In this document: positions 29,944-42,059 of the stretch, piece after piece
How positions within the stretch are numbered: the first letter of the stretch is position 1
How the letters are laid out: every line of letters starts with the position of its first letter
Source of the DNA: Hyaloperonospora brassicae
Taxonomy: Eukaryota; Oomycota; Peronosporomycetes; Peronosporales; Peronosporaceae
Assembly: GCA_947650285.1 (NCBI GenBank)
Contig: CANTFL010000056.1
Location: 124,001 to 188,000 of the forward strand
Direction of reading: 5' to 3'
Length of the DNA stretch: 64,000 nt
Notes under the pieces: model-generated
The model's database searches: none
What the model saw: the letters and a program-made list of their open reading frames with translations, nothing else
Told to the model about the DNA's origin: nothing
Translations under genes and position numbers: made by a program

Positions 29944-30334
29944 TGAAACGGGGCACACCCTTGCGTAACTTAACGCAAGGGATTTGGGATCCCCGACGGA
30001 CGTACACGTGGCAAGCGAGGAAGCGTAGGTAGGGTAAAAGTAGAACTGTTATATTAATACAATTAAGTCTTTAAACTACTGTCTCTTCGTTTGACTTAGT
30101 TTAACTATACTAATATAACTGGATGTATGGTGACGTCTTGTCACCACTCATTGCGCGCGTCTTGCGGCGATTGGTGGGTTGATATCATCACGATATTAAC
30201 CAATGAACAGACCCTTTGGTCGACCCTTCAATATCACCACTTTGGTGATATTGTTTAAAGAATATCCATCTTTATATTCTTTATTGTCACTTTCCTTTAA
30301 GTGACAATTTCAAGTAACGGGCTGCTCCGTTACA
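29944..30334 (-). repeat. A2 5' LTR
   Basis: About 97.5% identical to 22349-22740. One terminal dinucleotide context has changed (TGAAAC instead of TGTAAC). The primer site CCTGGTAGCAC follows on the minus strand, as in A1. Confidence 0.95.
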
Positions 30335-30339
30335 ATTGC

Positions 30340-30543
30340 CCCACTTAATGCCTAACTTCCTGCCATTGTCTGAGTTACTTGCTGCCGCCTCACCTATCCC
30401 TAGCAAATAAGCAGATTCTTATACCATGTTGCAGTTGAGTACAATGTGGTTGACACTATTTAGTGTGTTTTTATACTTGAGTTGAGTATAGTATTGGTTT
30501 TGGGACTTTTGTACATTTGTGGTACTGGTTTTGAAATTTACTC
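30340..30543 (-). repeat. Right terminal inverted repeat, outer part
   Basis: Reverse complement matches 12988-13215. The inner part of this same repeat lies at about 22232-22343 because element A2 inserted within it (target duplication ATTGC). Confidence 0.7.
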
Positions 30544-30552
30544 TACTGTTTT

Positions 30553-31212
30553 TATTAGAATGAGGGCTTGCGTGCAGTACGACGTTTCTTACCGCAAGTT
30601 TCGAATTCCCATCTCATACTCTCTCGTGAAAATCTGCAAAAAGCAAGAGTAGAAATCACGCAGTCCCCCAGGATTCTACAACATTTAAGATCGCGCGTGC
30701 TATCGTTTTTGTTGTTGAAAGAATCACACTATAGAATTCCAGACTCCATATATAATAGGAAAGAGATACGTCCATACGCACCCTAATTGGGTACACGGCT
30801 TCCCCCTTTTACGAGAGACCTACTACTCACGCATGTAATACGGTTTCTTGCCATTGTGCTTTGTTATGGCGTGAGTTTATAATTCGCCTAGCGTCCAACG
30901 AGTACAAACGAATTACATCGAGAAGGTATCCCGCACATGTCAGTCAGTACCTTGTAGGACTCTATTGGCCGACCAATCGATATAAGTTTCCCACGCAGCA
31001 GGAGGCCAACAATAAAGAGATGTCTTACGACTATAGCTATTGTGTTCGCTAATGGCATGTCCAAGCCAGCGCCTACATTCATTGCGATTGCCGCTAGGAC
31101 GGACATTCTACCTGCCGCTTAATACGTTTACTCAAAATGCGTTGCGAAGCGAGTTATCGCACATCGATTCGGGAAAGTGATTGAATGGACTTTAAATGGT
31201 TTCAGGGTATTT
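30553..31212. other. Spacer between the Mutator-like element and A3
   Basis: AT-richer unique sequence with no supportable gene or repeat. Short frames of 60-70 codons lack any support. Confidence 0.45.
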
Positions 31213-31653
31213 TGTAACATGGCACGCCATGTGTCAATTCAACACAAGGTTGTGTGCACCCGACGTCACGTACACGTGGCGTGAGGAAGCGCAGCGAAGT
31301 AGGTAGAACTCGAAAGCTTTGTCTAAGGGAAAAAGGGGAACTGTTATTTATTATAGTTATGTTTCTTAATAAACCATCTTTGTCTTGATCTAACTATATT
31401 CAACTGCAATCTCCTATGTGGGTCTCTTGCTCATTACCCATTGCGCACATCCAGCAGCGGTTGGTGGTTAATCTGGTTGATGTAACGTGAACATCAACCA
31501 TCAGGTGGAGCACCCACGAATATTACCCTCGGGGGCAATATTCCTTCAACCTTATTCGTTACGAGTAAAATCAATTGAACATAATCTATATAGATAATGT
31601 TCAAAAATTGATACAAACATATCATTTTTATGTAACGGGCTCACCTCTTTACA
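31213..31653 (-). repeat. A3 3' LTR
   Basis: 441 bp, TGTAACATGG to CTCTTTACA. It is followed by TCACCCCTCC, a degraded polypurine tract read on the other strand. Confidence 0.8.
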
Positions 31654-31782
31654 TCACCCCTCCATTAACCATCAGTCACTATAGTAAGTGATTTTTGACT
31701 GGCGACAAAGAGACTACCGTCGTGTCACGTTGAGAACAGGAAGCACTTGTTAATCTTTTCTCTCATTCCAGCTTTCCAGCGC

Positions 31783-33480
31783 ATGACTATTCCGTCCGTG
31801 CGCTGCGCGATCAAGGCCGTCAGTGAAGCGGCTGCACAGATGCGTGCAGCCGGAGAACAAGCTGTCTAAGACTCAGCATCAGGTGTCAAGTCACCTGCTG
31901 CAGCCAGTAAGAAACCTGCAACTCCCGTTGTTGCAGGAGCACGTGGTCATCCACGTGCTGCTCCTTCATCCACAGCTTCGGCTGCGGGTGGTATTCTCAC
32001 GAAAATATCCCGAGATAGAGGTTGTCTATTCGGGCGAGTCGGGTTATTCCTACTTGAACCCGTCCGCAAAGCCCAATCGTACGTTTGCGGGATCGACGAC
32101 TGCTGCTTCTCGCGCCAGTCTTGATGTAACTTGCGTAATAAGATCTCCGGTTCATTCGACGAGTCTGTAAACCCGTCGCCGGGATCAAATCGACCGCGCT
32201 CGTATTCATACGAGGAGAGTGAGAAACATGAGGACGTAAGTATCATGAGAATGTCGAACAATCTTCGCGGATTCTTCGTATCCAGAGCCGCAGCAACACT
32301 AGGTATTGCGACGATCGTGGTGCTAGCTCTTATTTTGGCATTAGGCAGGAAGAGTAGGATTGCAACGCGTTGCGATCTGCTCCTGAGAGAAATTCATGGA
32401 TGCCTACCTTAAGCGAATTAATACAGTAGTATGGTTATGCCACTTGGAGTGTTTGTACCCAACTCTTCGTCTCGTCAAGGATCCATGATCCTGATCTCAG
32501 TGCGGAAAATTATCGCACAAAGCATAATTTTCACATCGATGTCTGAATAAGACATCGATGGTACCACGGTAACCAAAGACGAGACGAATTCTCGGTGGCT
32601 CAGGCGTGGAAATTTTTCATCGGCAACATTGAGAAAGTTGGCCGTGACACTTGATAGGACAAACTTACTGCAGTTCGCAATGGGTTTGAATTGAAGTCTC
32701 TAACCGATGCTCGGTTTAAATTACACCGATTATCTCGAGAGGCAGGTTTACCTTGCCTCTCGTGGGGTGAAAAATGTCATATTTGTATTGACAACTCTGT
32801 TCGCACCCCTAGGGAGGCGTACCTCCCTTATCATTCCTACTGGAGGGCGCTCATCTCTTTCGAGATGTACATAGAGATTGAGATCTTACAATATCTTTAC
32901 GGACGCGGCGAGCGTTCGTGCGACGATGGACCTCCATCGTCGGGTGTATCTCGTCGTAGTTCTCGACGAGACCGGGCGAATCCAACATCAGCTGGGAGCG
33001 GGGCTCCCAGTCATTCCAAGAGGGTGGATACTCTCGCTACTGAACGAAGCAACTCGTCCTTGATCCTGAATCGTCACGGTGGTTCAAGAAACGCCCCACA
33101 AGGAAGCGTTGACCATCGTGTGAGTCATCTAAAGGATGTGGTGGAGGAGAAAACCCTCCTACAAGTCGTTCGGCTCACAATCTCGACCAATACAAGATGG
33201 ATCGCGCAATCCAACAATTGTGATAGAATTTGGAGCACGAGCGGGACAGGCGATACGCTCTGACTGCTTCCGTGCGGCAGCACCACAAGGATCGTGAGGC
33301 TAATTGGGCGAAGAATCGTGCCAATTTTGCCCTCGCACAACTTTAGGTCGAGTGCGATGTCCGCTCCCTCGTTGAAGAGCTGAGGATAGCTCGCAGAGAA
33401 AGCTCTGAGCTGCGTGGAGATGTATCTTCGATGCGCGTTCACAATGATCATCTAAAGTGGGAGCGCAAGAACCTGATTTA
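31783..33480 (+). pseudogene. A3 antisense ORF remnant
   Basis: The ATG at 31783 opens a frame with a different N-terminal start but the same plan as in A1/A2: Ala/Pro-rich segment, GARG.PRA, then VVYSGESG in another frame, a middle part at 32691-33263 (ARFKLHRLSREAGLPCLSWG) and the C-terminal charged helix region. Several stops and shifts break it. It shows the antisense frame predates the split of A3 from A1/A2. Confidence 0.5.
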
Positions 33481-33539
33481 GGTTCTTAAAGTGAATGGTA
33501 TCTTCCTCGTCGGAAGAGGGCTCGTACTGACAGTACGGG

Positions 33540-36500
33540 CGGAGACGCCCCACGTAAAACGTAGGATGCGCACGCATCCTACGTGGTATCTCGATCGTGT
33601 ATGCTTAGCCTTGTCGGCTTAACACACGAAAGGGAACGATGTACTTGGGCAGTAGTTTGATGCTGCCCACGTTAGTTACTACGTGTCTGTGCATATAAAA
33701 CCGTAGATAGTAGGACTAAGTCGCCTTCAATAAATGAATGTACATTTACTCTTCCATTCTTGTCAGCGTTCCGTTTCTTCTGGTCCACCGCGTGAACGAT
33801 GGAATCCTGCACGAAATGGACCACTGCTTCACGATCCAGCAGAAATCTTTCTGCTAGATCGGACATGTTGTGTTCAGTTCGGCTAATGCGAACTGCAGAA
33901 AGAGTCCTTTTTCTCTTTCTTTTCATCAGCGAGGGTGTCACCATCCTCGCTGGAATAGTCGTTGGCGATGATGAAAATGCCATAATCGTTCTCATCATTT
34001 GACTCATTGATAGCGTCATCGCTAATATTGAGATGATCTTCCTCATCGATGTCGACATCATACATGACGACGTAAGCGTCGACACGTGATGAGCAAGAGT
34101 CAAAATTATTTTCACTCGATCGGTTCTCTTCTCCCGTAACCAAGAGACACGGTTTACCGGAAAGGTCAGACGCGGATGGCGTAAACGATTCACGAATAAT
34201 ATTGTATGTTGTGTCGAGGCATGCACCGAATGATTGATGGCGAGTTCCACAAGAGGTAGAAAGTCGCTCTAACTCGCGAATGAGTAAACGTATCCTCAAA
34301 GGATATGTTCGAGGACGCGGTGGCACATTCCGTCTGACCATCTGTTTCCAAATGGTCAGATGTTGACATATTCAACCGCATTCCTAGTGGTCGGAACACG
34401 GACTGCTAAAACTCCGCCGTGAACCGAGTTTCACGGTCGAATACGAGTTCACGGGGTAACCCGTGGAGACGAAACACTGTGTCGACGAAGACACGCGCAC
34501 AGCCATGTGCAGTGATCGACTCTGGAGCTGCAGCAAGATGGTTAATCTTGCTGATACGGTCAACAAACGCGAGAATACCATTATTCTTGTGAGTATCTTC
34601 GGGAAACCCGAATACAAAGTCCATTGAAACGGACTTCCAGCACTCTACCGGGACAGGAAGATGCTGTAATGATGCACGGGAAGAATGAATAGGCTTCACC
34701 CGTTGACAAACCTCGCAATCACGAATGCACTTGCGCACAAACTGATCCTGGCGTGGCCAGTAAAAGTCACAGGTTACCGTAAGGTAAATCTTTTCTCTAC
34801 CACGATGGCCGCTTGTTGAAGCATCGTGACACTCATAAATGATGCGTAATCGCAAATAATTAGAGTGGGGACGACGACACGAGGTGTCGCCAGCAACGGC
34901 CGTATAGTACAGCAACCCGGTGCGAGTTGTGTACCGATCCGAAGAGAATCGGTACAAAGCCGGTAAATATTTAAACGATTTACGAGGTGGATTTGCCAGA
35001 TAATCCATCAAGCGCGGAATATCCTTATCTTCTGCGTAGGCTTTTATCACGTCGTCAAGTAATGTTGACGATGGAATAATGACCGTAAGTGTCGCAATAG
35101 TAAGATTATCCCCACTGTTGGGTTGCGCGCCCGGCTCGAAAACGGGTCGGCGCGATGAGGCGTCAGCGACGACGTTAAGTCATCCTATTTTGTACTTGAC
35201 GGAAAAGTTGTACTCCGCAAAGAAAGACAGCCACCTCGCCAATCGTTGCGATATGTGTGGACTGTGTACGACCGTGCGTAGAGACGCATGGTCCGTATAG
35301 CTGATGAACGTTCTATCTCCTAAGAGACACACGCGAAACTTGACCAGTGCGTACTTCATGGCAAAGAATCTTTGTCATGGACTGGATAATTACGCTCAGC
35401 TGCTTGCAGCTGACGCGACTGATAGCAGATGACGCGCTCCGCGCCATCTGCATCGAACTGCATTAACGCACAGCCGGTTGCAAAATCGCTGGCGTCACAG
35501 ACCACATGGAATGGTCTTTCCTGATATGCAAACGCCAGCTTGGGCGATTCCATCAAGCTTCGCTTGATACCTTCAAAGGAACGCTGGCACTCAGCGTTCC
35601 ATGACCACTTCACATTTTTACTTGAGTAAACAAGAAAGATGTACCGTCATCTCGGCGTAGTTGCGCGAGTACTTGTGCAACTACGTCACTAGACCACGGA
35701 ACTTCCTTAGTCCCTTGACATCAACTGGCACGGGCCAGTCGGTGATCGCCTTCATCGTTTCGCGATCAGGGCGTACGTCGTGTTTACCCACGATGCACCC
35801 AAGAAGTGGTATTTCGCTAGCCGCGAATACACGCTTCTTGAGGTTGGAGTACAACTTATGCTTGCGCATAAGTTGAATAGCCCGACAAACGTGAGTTTTA
35901 TGAACTTCCACTTCCGTCTTACCGTTAATAGACAGTCTATGGACGAACAAACCGTCAAAGTAACTCAATGCGAAGTCTCGCATCGGTCTCAACAGACTTT
36001 TTACACATCTGTTAAACACTGCAGGGGTATTACTCAGCCCCCGTTGCATCACTAGCCACTTGTAAAGCATTCCGCTGGGAGTGCTCACTGCTGTGTACGG
36101 GACGTACCGTTCACGCATGAGCATCTGATAGAATCCATCCATCAGATCCATGGACGAAAAGATCGTACTCTTTGACATATCATCTATGATCACGTCCTTC
36201 CTCGGTATCGGCTTCTGAGCCGGTACCGTTGCAGCATCCAACTTGTTGAATGCGTGCACTATCCGACATCCTCCTGTGGCCTTTCGCACACAGGAGGTCG
36301 GAGAGCTGTGGGGGGAAGTCGATTCCCTCACATGGCCCGCTGCAAAGCGATCGGTACAGAACTTGTCGATCGCTAGTACTTGTTCACAAGGCAGTGGCCA
36401 CTGCTTCATGACACAATATTTCGTGCCCAGTTTGAGCTCGATCTCGTGTCGAGATGGCTTTATCCAAAGGCAAATCGCAAGGAAAGGATTCAGGGAACAC

Positions 36501-38960
36501 ATCCCTGAATTCGATCAAATCCTTATACAAAGGATTTGCCTGAAGTGACTCCCAGGATTGAGACGTGTATCGCTCAATCCGAGTCTTCTCATCGAGGACA
36601 CTTTCGTCCATCGATGAGCTGCTGAGAACCCGTTCGTTCTCAGCATATACTGTTGCCGACCGAGTATCGGCCACATACTCATCCTCTGTGACGAGTATGC
36701 AGATCTGCTTGACCTTGCCACTCTGCAGATCACGCAAAAACCGTTTCGGTTCTAGCGTTGGCAACTGAGTTATCTCCGAATTCAACTTCGGAGGCACAAT
36801 CAGATCAAGCGTATAAGCGCCTACGCTTGATCCGTCATTAGCCAAGACGTTCAACGTCTCGGTTTCTTCCCGGGAACTTGCTTCCACAGGTTGCTGAGGG
36901 CCTAATCCCTCAGCAAGCGACTCTTGAGGAATTCCTTCCTCAAGTACGTGGGGACTTATTCCCTCGACATCTTCCGACTGTGGCTGTGCAACCACAGTCA
37001 GGAACCGATCCTCTACGGTCGACTCTCCAGTCGACCTAGGATTTTCATGTTGCCCCTTGGGGGCAACAGATTTCTTTCTTCTAAGATGCTGCCCGCTAGG
37101 CATGCATCCATGTCCCGGTCCACTCGACTTATTCGAGTGGTGGACCTTCGGCGCAGCCTGTACTTCTGTACAGCCGCCGGGAGCTTGCTCCACAGTGTAG
37201 TGATCAACTACACTGTGATCTTGTGCAGTCGTGCTAACGACCGTACCGCAAGTGAGGCCATCGCACTCACTCGCAGAACATCCACACGCTTGTGGACGCT
37301 CCAAGATGTTCATCAGATGGCCATCTGATGAACAATCGGCAGGCATCTTCACGGATCGATGCTGCCAGCTCTACCTTGGCTCGTACCTTCTGATCCAAGG
37401 TAATCCCAGGATGACATCAAATTTGTCATCCAGATCCAGTACGATGAAATCATCATCGTACTGTTCGCCCTTCAACGTGTAGTGGATTCCTACTACACGT
37501 TTCTCAACGTCCATTGATGCGCCTGTGGAGAGCCGCACCGTCATGCTTGTGAGGGGAATGTCGCGCTCAACGAACTTTAGACTACGACCCTCAAATGACT
37601 GGCGACGAACAAAGTTGTTCGACTCCCCACAGTCAACTAGAGCACGAAGTGACAAATCTTCTGTCACTTGCCACTTCAAGGTGATGAGTGTCACTTCATC
37701 ACCAGGTGCAGAGACACACATTGATTGTGTATCTGGAGCAACTTTCGTCAAGATATTTGCGAATTCCCTTGAGTTTGCTGGATCAGTAGGGCGCTCCGCC
37801 CCTACTGACCCCGACCATTTTTTTGATGGTCCGTCTCGCTGTTGCCTTTTCGCATCAGCGTTGGGCCTTCGCCCATTGTCCTTCTTGGCGAATGGTCGAT
37901 CATTACGCTCAGTATTGTTCGGGGGTTGGGCGTGGGGCACTGCACTCGTAAGCGTAGTGTCCTAGCTTCTGAAATCGGTTGCACTTCTGCAATCGCTTGT
38001 TGTTTGAAGAGCGATGTCTCTCGCTCTCAACGTAACATAGGTCCATTGGTTCTGGATCTCCGACCTCGTATCGTCTCGGTGGACGATACGAGCTCGAGAT
38101 AGCATGAGCCTGTCTCACGCTAAAGTCTTCCTGTTCCACAACTGCAATTTCTTGTGTAAGCGTATCCAACTGTAAACAGAACAGGTGATTCCTGACGGGC
38201 CCATCTGTGAGTCGTTGCATGAACTTAGTAATTAACGTGTGTTCATATACATGGTTGGCAGTCATACTAGTTGCAAGGAGTCTTATATGCTGAGCGTAAG
38301 CGCGCACATCACGCTTACTTTGTTTGAGTTTCAGGAGCTCAGATCGAGCCCTGGGCTCAGCCCATGGCGGTTCAAACGTTTGTTTGATCCGGGTCTTGAA
38401 TGTTTCTAGCGAAACGAAAGCATATTAATCGCTCATTTCGAGCCCCAAGGCCTAAGTCTTGGCACGCCCTGCCAAGTGGGCTTGAGCAAATGTGAATTTT
38501 ATTTGCTCATCGTCGACACTACGTGTCGTTATGGCTCTGTCTAATTTGACGAACCATTCCAACATGGAGTCTTCCTCGACTCTTCTGTACTTGAAGATGT
38601 CAAACTTCAAGATTTTGGGACGACGCGTGTGTGTCGTCCCGCCCACAACATCATTTAATTGCTGCTGTCTCAACAGCTCTTTCTGTTGAGAACCGAGTTC
38701 TCTCAACTGCTAATCACTATTTAGAGCCTTGCTGGTGAAGCAAGGCTACCTTGTCTCTTTCGGCGAAAAGTTCATTTTGGATGAACCTGGCTATAGCGGC
38801 ATGTTGTTCGTCTCTGTTAAGAGACTCCTACATGGCGCTAATGGTGGATTCGCCGACGGTAGAACTCATACGTCCTACCGCACTAAATTCGATGTCAATT
38901 AAACGGTTATAGCCTTCACGCGTGGCGTAAAAGCTTTCCTCCGTATCCAACATGTTCATG
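33540..38960 (-). pseudogene. A3 gag-pol remnant
   Basis: Segments from right to left: Gag with its CCHC knuckle (37900-38960), protease with DCGE in place of DCGA (about 37610), linker (36384-37352), reverse transcriptase with YFDG in place of YFDD (35681-36502), RNase H start (35356-35613), integrase zinc site and core (34190-35050), acidic linker (33672-34341). The protease and reverse-transcriptase active sites are altered, and many frameshifts are present. The chromodomain region survives only as unframed similarity opposite the antisense remnant. Confidence 0.8.
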
Positions 38961-39293
38961 TCGAATGAGATGGTCGTGGTCGTTAGACGGACTACAAATT
39001 GCTAATAGGTGTAACGGGGCACGCCTTGTGCCAATTCGACACAAAGTTGTGTGCACCCGACGTCACGCACACGTGGCGAGGAGGAGCAGTGAAGTAGGTA
39101 GAACTCGAAAGCTCTGTCTAAGGGAAAAAGTAGAACTGTTTTTTAATATAGTTAAGCTTCTAACTAAATTATCTTTCGTCGTATTCTAACCATGTTAAAT
39201 TACCATCTTCTATGTGTGTCTCTTGCTCACCACCCATTGCGCGCGTCCCGCAGCGATTGGTGGTTAATTTGGTTGATGTAGATGTCACATCAA

Positions 39294-41894
39294 CAGGCCT
39301 CTCTATTCACGGGAAAATGGTATTTGTACCGTAAATAACCGTAAATAAGGCTCAGGTTGTCTTGTAAATAAGGGCCCTTAATGAAAGGTTTTTTATTGGC
39401 GGCACTCTAATTTATACCGGCGCTCTTGCCTGTCTTCGCTCCTTAAACTCGCCCTCCCTACCTCCCTTCTCCTCGCACTCTGTCTCGAGCACGCCTTATT
39501 ACCTGCTTTAAACTCAACTCCCGTGCTCCCGCTATGCCGCGCGGTACGCTGCGTACGCTTTTCAGCCCAGACCACCAAGTCAACTACGGACTTTCCATCG
39601 CAAGTCGGGACGCAGCCACGTCGGAGGTCGTTTCAGTAAATTGTCTCTTCTGTATTCACTTTGGCCGAGAGGACACAGACACGAGCACCGCCCAGGAAGA
39701 ACGGAAGCGGCGCAGAACCGAAAATATCAAGTCTTTCACTAAACCATTTCGAACCGACAATTACGTACACCACTTCAGCCGCCAGCACAAGGCTCGCTGG
39801 GACCAATTCAAGATCCTGGCCAGGGACCAGAAGGCCACTTTTTTCCAAAGAAATGCACCAGTCAGACACAGGAACATTATTCCGTCGCACTTCGACGGTA
39901 ACCAGTCGGCAATGCAGCTTTACATCAATAAAGCGATTGTTGACTTCATCATCGGGAACCTACTTCTCGACCAGGACGACGACGATGGGCTGCCGAACAT
40001 GTGCAGGGAAAGAGCACTTAGAATTTTCGAAGATATCTATCCCAATACCATTAAAGACCCTGGATTGGCCACTACCAAATATCGAATCGACATCTCGAAT
40101 CCAAAGCAATTCAATCTGGTGGCGGGATTCCTCAGCACTGGATTTTCCTTTTGCCAAGCAGAAGCTCTAATTACCATGACGAAAGAAGTCACCGGCGTTG
40201 CGGAAATCGGCACTGCCAAGGATGAAAGGGTCGCTCAGTACGCTCGCTTTATTTTGGCCTTGAATCTGCAACATATCCACGACATCTTGGACAACAGCTG
40301 GGCATTCTCAACTGCGTTGGATATGTCCACTCACATGTCGACTTCTTACCTGGACATCCGCATTCGGCTCTTCTGGGATGGCGCGATCCTCAACTTGCAC
40401 TTGATTAGGATTCCGTTTTCTGCAGGCATACGGCAGCAGAAGTGTACCTCCACGCTTCGGCAGTGCTGGATGTACTCTTCACTGAATGGAAGAATATGCT
40501 GATTACAATCTCAACGGACGGCGAACCGCGAATGACCGGCCACATTGGCGGGGTTGCCACGCATTTTGAAAAAGCAGCATTACCTGGCTTTTACCGCATC
40601 TGATGTGGTTCACATCAATTGGACTTGAAGTTGCGATCGTTCTACGAAGAATTGATGGACAAACAATTTGTGTTAATGCTAACAGCACTCATTGGATACC
40701 TGCGCCGTCAACAGAACCTGATTAACGACACGGGAACAAAATGTCGCACACTCGCAGAAACAAGGTTGGAGCCCATGTCAAAGGTCGCCAGCTGGTTCAA
40801 AACGCACCGTGTGGCCATCAGGGAGTACCTGGAGACGAAGAACCCGTCTTGGAAACCGCCACATGAATGGCGGGTAGTCCTAATGTTCGTCGAAGATGTG
40901 TCCACAGCCGCCACCACTACCTTCAAGCAACTTCAAAAGGATGACACTCTGGTCTCGCGGTAGCGCCAAGCCATCGCCAATCTACGGACTTGCTACAAAG
41001 ACTATGTCAAAGCAAACGGCCCATTAGCTTCTGGACAGCGTGAAGTCCTCGACATCGAGAGAGACGCTGTGTCCGGCAACGACTTCTACTCAGCTCGTGT
41101 CGAAGATATGACCACATTTCTGGAAGACATGGGTGATTTTGTATCCGATCGCATGCAACATGCCGGGAAAGCCAGCATGGAAAACCTGGCAAGAAACTTG
41201 ACCAAGGGCCTGTTGAATTTGATCGCTGGGCTGGACGAAGTCGTGGCCGAACGAAACTCCCTAAATGGCGTTTCCTTGGACGCGTTGCCACCAGTTCTGC
41301 CGCACGAGCTGGTGACACTGAATGGACGTGACTTTATCGCTATTGTACGCGCACAACGTGAACGTCTTGCTGCTCGTTGGGTCCCTATTTCTGCAGAAGC
41401 GACAATGGACTACATTGAAACCGAATTCCGTGATCTCAAAAATGCTTTTCGCAATGAAGAGCCCTTCCGTAATGCATTGAACGGGTGTACATACCAATAG
41501 CCCTTCAGCAAGGCCTGGAAACTCACAAGTGGTCGATTCAAGAAGATGGCGATGTTTTGTGGTGGACTGGCAAGCACTTTTCCGGGAACGTCCTCTGTAG
41601 AGAGCAACTTCTCCATTCTAAAATGGGAAAAAGACATCCACCGGATGAGATTGACAGACTTTTCCCTGGAAGGCGTGATGCACGCAAGACAGTTCAATCT
41701 TCTGCAGAAACTTACGTTCTAAGCGGAGACAATGAATACAAACACGGTCTTTTGATACTCAGCTGTCCCAACTGCTTTCGCTCTTCGTAGTAGTTTAATT
41801 AAGGACCCGTAAATAACCGTATCTAAGGTCGGACCTCGTCCCGTAGAAAGCTTATCTACGGTATTTACGGAAGACCCGTAAATAGGGAGGCCTG
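39294..41894 (+). mobile_element. hAT-family DNA transposon, inactive
   Basis: 2601 bp. Ends are CAGGCCTCTCTATTCACGGG and the inverted CAGGCCTCCCTATTTACGGG, with 8 bp flanking duplications CACATCAA and TACATCAA (one mismatch). Subterminal CCGTAAATA motifs recur at both ends (about 39328, 39339, 41807 and 41877), as expected for transposase-binding sites of hAT elements. The insertion site is inside the A3 LTR, so it is younger than A3. Confidence 0.85.
39534..41722 (+). pseudogene. hAT transposase, broken
   Basis: The ATG at 39534 begins a BED-like zinc finger (CLFC..., then HHFSRQH), followed by a helical domain, the first catalytic-region block (ALDMSTHMSTSYLDIRIRLF, about 40313), the second (STDGEPRMTGHIGGV, about 40517), the CGSHQLDL block (about 40602) and the C-terminal hATC dimerisation domain (LASTFPGTSSVESNFSILKW, about 41564). 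Lesions are a frameshift near 40430, TGA near 40600, TAG at 40961 and TAG at 41498. The two in-frame TAGs and the TGA could each derive from a tryptophan or glutamine codon. Confidence 0.8.
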
Positions 41895-42059
41895 TACATC
41901 AACCAGGAAGTGGAGCACCCACGAATATTATCCTTGGGGGTAATATTCCGACAACACCACCTCTTTCTATAGTAATATTGATTGAATATTACCAAAGTAG
42001 ATAATACTTAAAATTGATACTTTCTATCAATTTGTATGAAACGGGCTCACCCCGTAACA

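Larger units (their letters stand above)
22349..30334 (-). mobile_element. Ty3/Gypsy chromovirus A2, complete but inactivated
   Basis: 7986 bp, opposite orientation to A1, flanked by ATTGC (22344-22348 and 30335-30339). Its LTRs (392 and 391 bp) differ by about nine substitutions and one indel, so it is older than A1. The host sequence it interrupts is the right inverted repeat of the Mutator-like element. The coding order is the same as in A1. Confidence 0.95.
12988..30543. mobile_element. Mutator-like (MULE-type) element carrying gene fragments, invaded by two LTR retrotransposons
   Basis: Both outer edges begin GAGTAAAT in inverted orientation and are flanked by a perfect 9 bp direct repeat TACTGTTTT (12979-12987 and 30544-30552), the duplication size typical of Mutator-like elements. 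Inverted similarity runs about 300 bp inward on each side. Subtracting the two Ty3/Gypsy insertions and their 5 bp duplications leaves an element of about 1.6 kb with no transposase. Its interior encodes proline/glycine/glutamine-rich peptide fragments unrelated to transposition, so it fits a non-autonomous, gene-capturing (Pack-MULE) type. Class rests on duplication length and TIR length, not on a transposase. Confidence 0.65.
31213..42059 (-). mobile_element. Ty3/Gypsy element A3, decayed relative of A1/A2, containing a hAT insertion
   Basis: Minus orientation. LTRs (31213-31653, and 39010-42059 interrupted) share the TGTAAC..TTACA ends and overall plan of A1 but are strongly diverged. No target duplication remains (TATTT and CTACT). 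The interior keeps the full A-family order but with many stops, except a 1.35 kb tract nearly identical to A2. Confidence 0.85.
39010..42059 (-). repeat. A3 5' LTR, split by a hAT transposon
   Basis: LTR sequence at 39010-39293 resumes at 41903-42059; the pair aligns without a gap to the 3' LTR once the insertion and its 8 bp duplication are removed. Confidence 0.8.
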
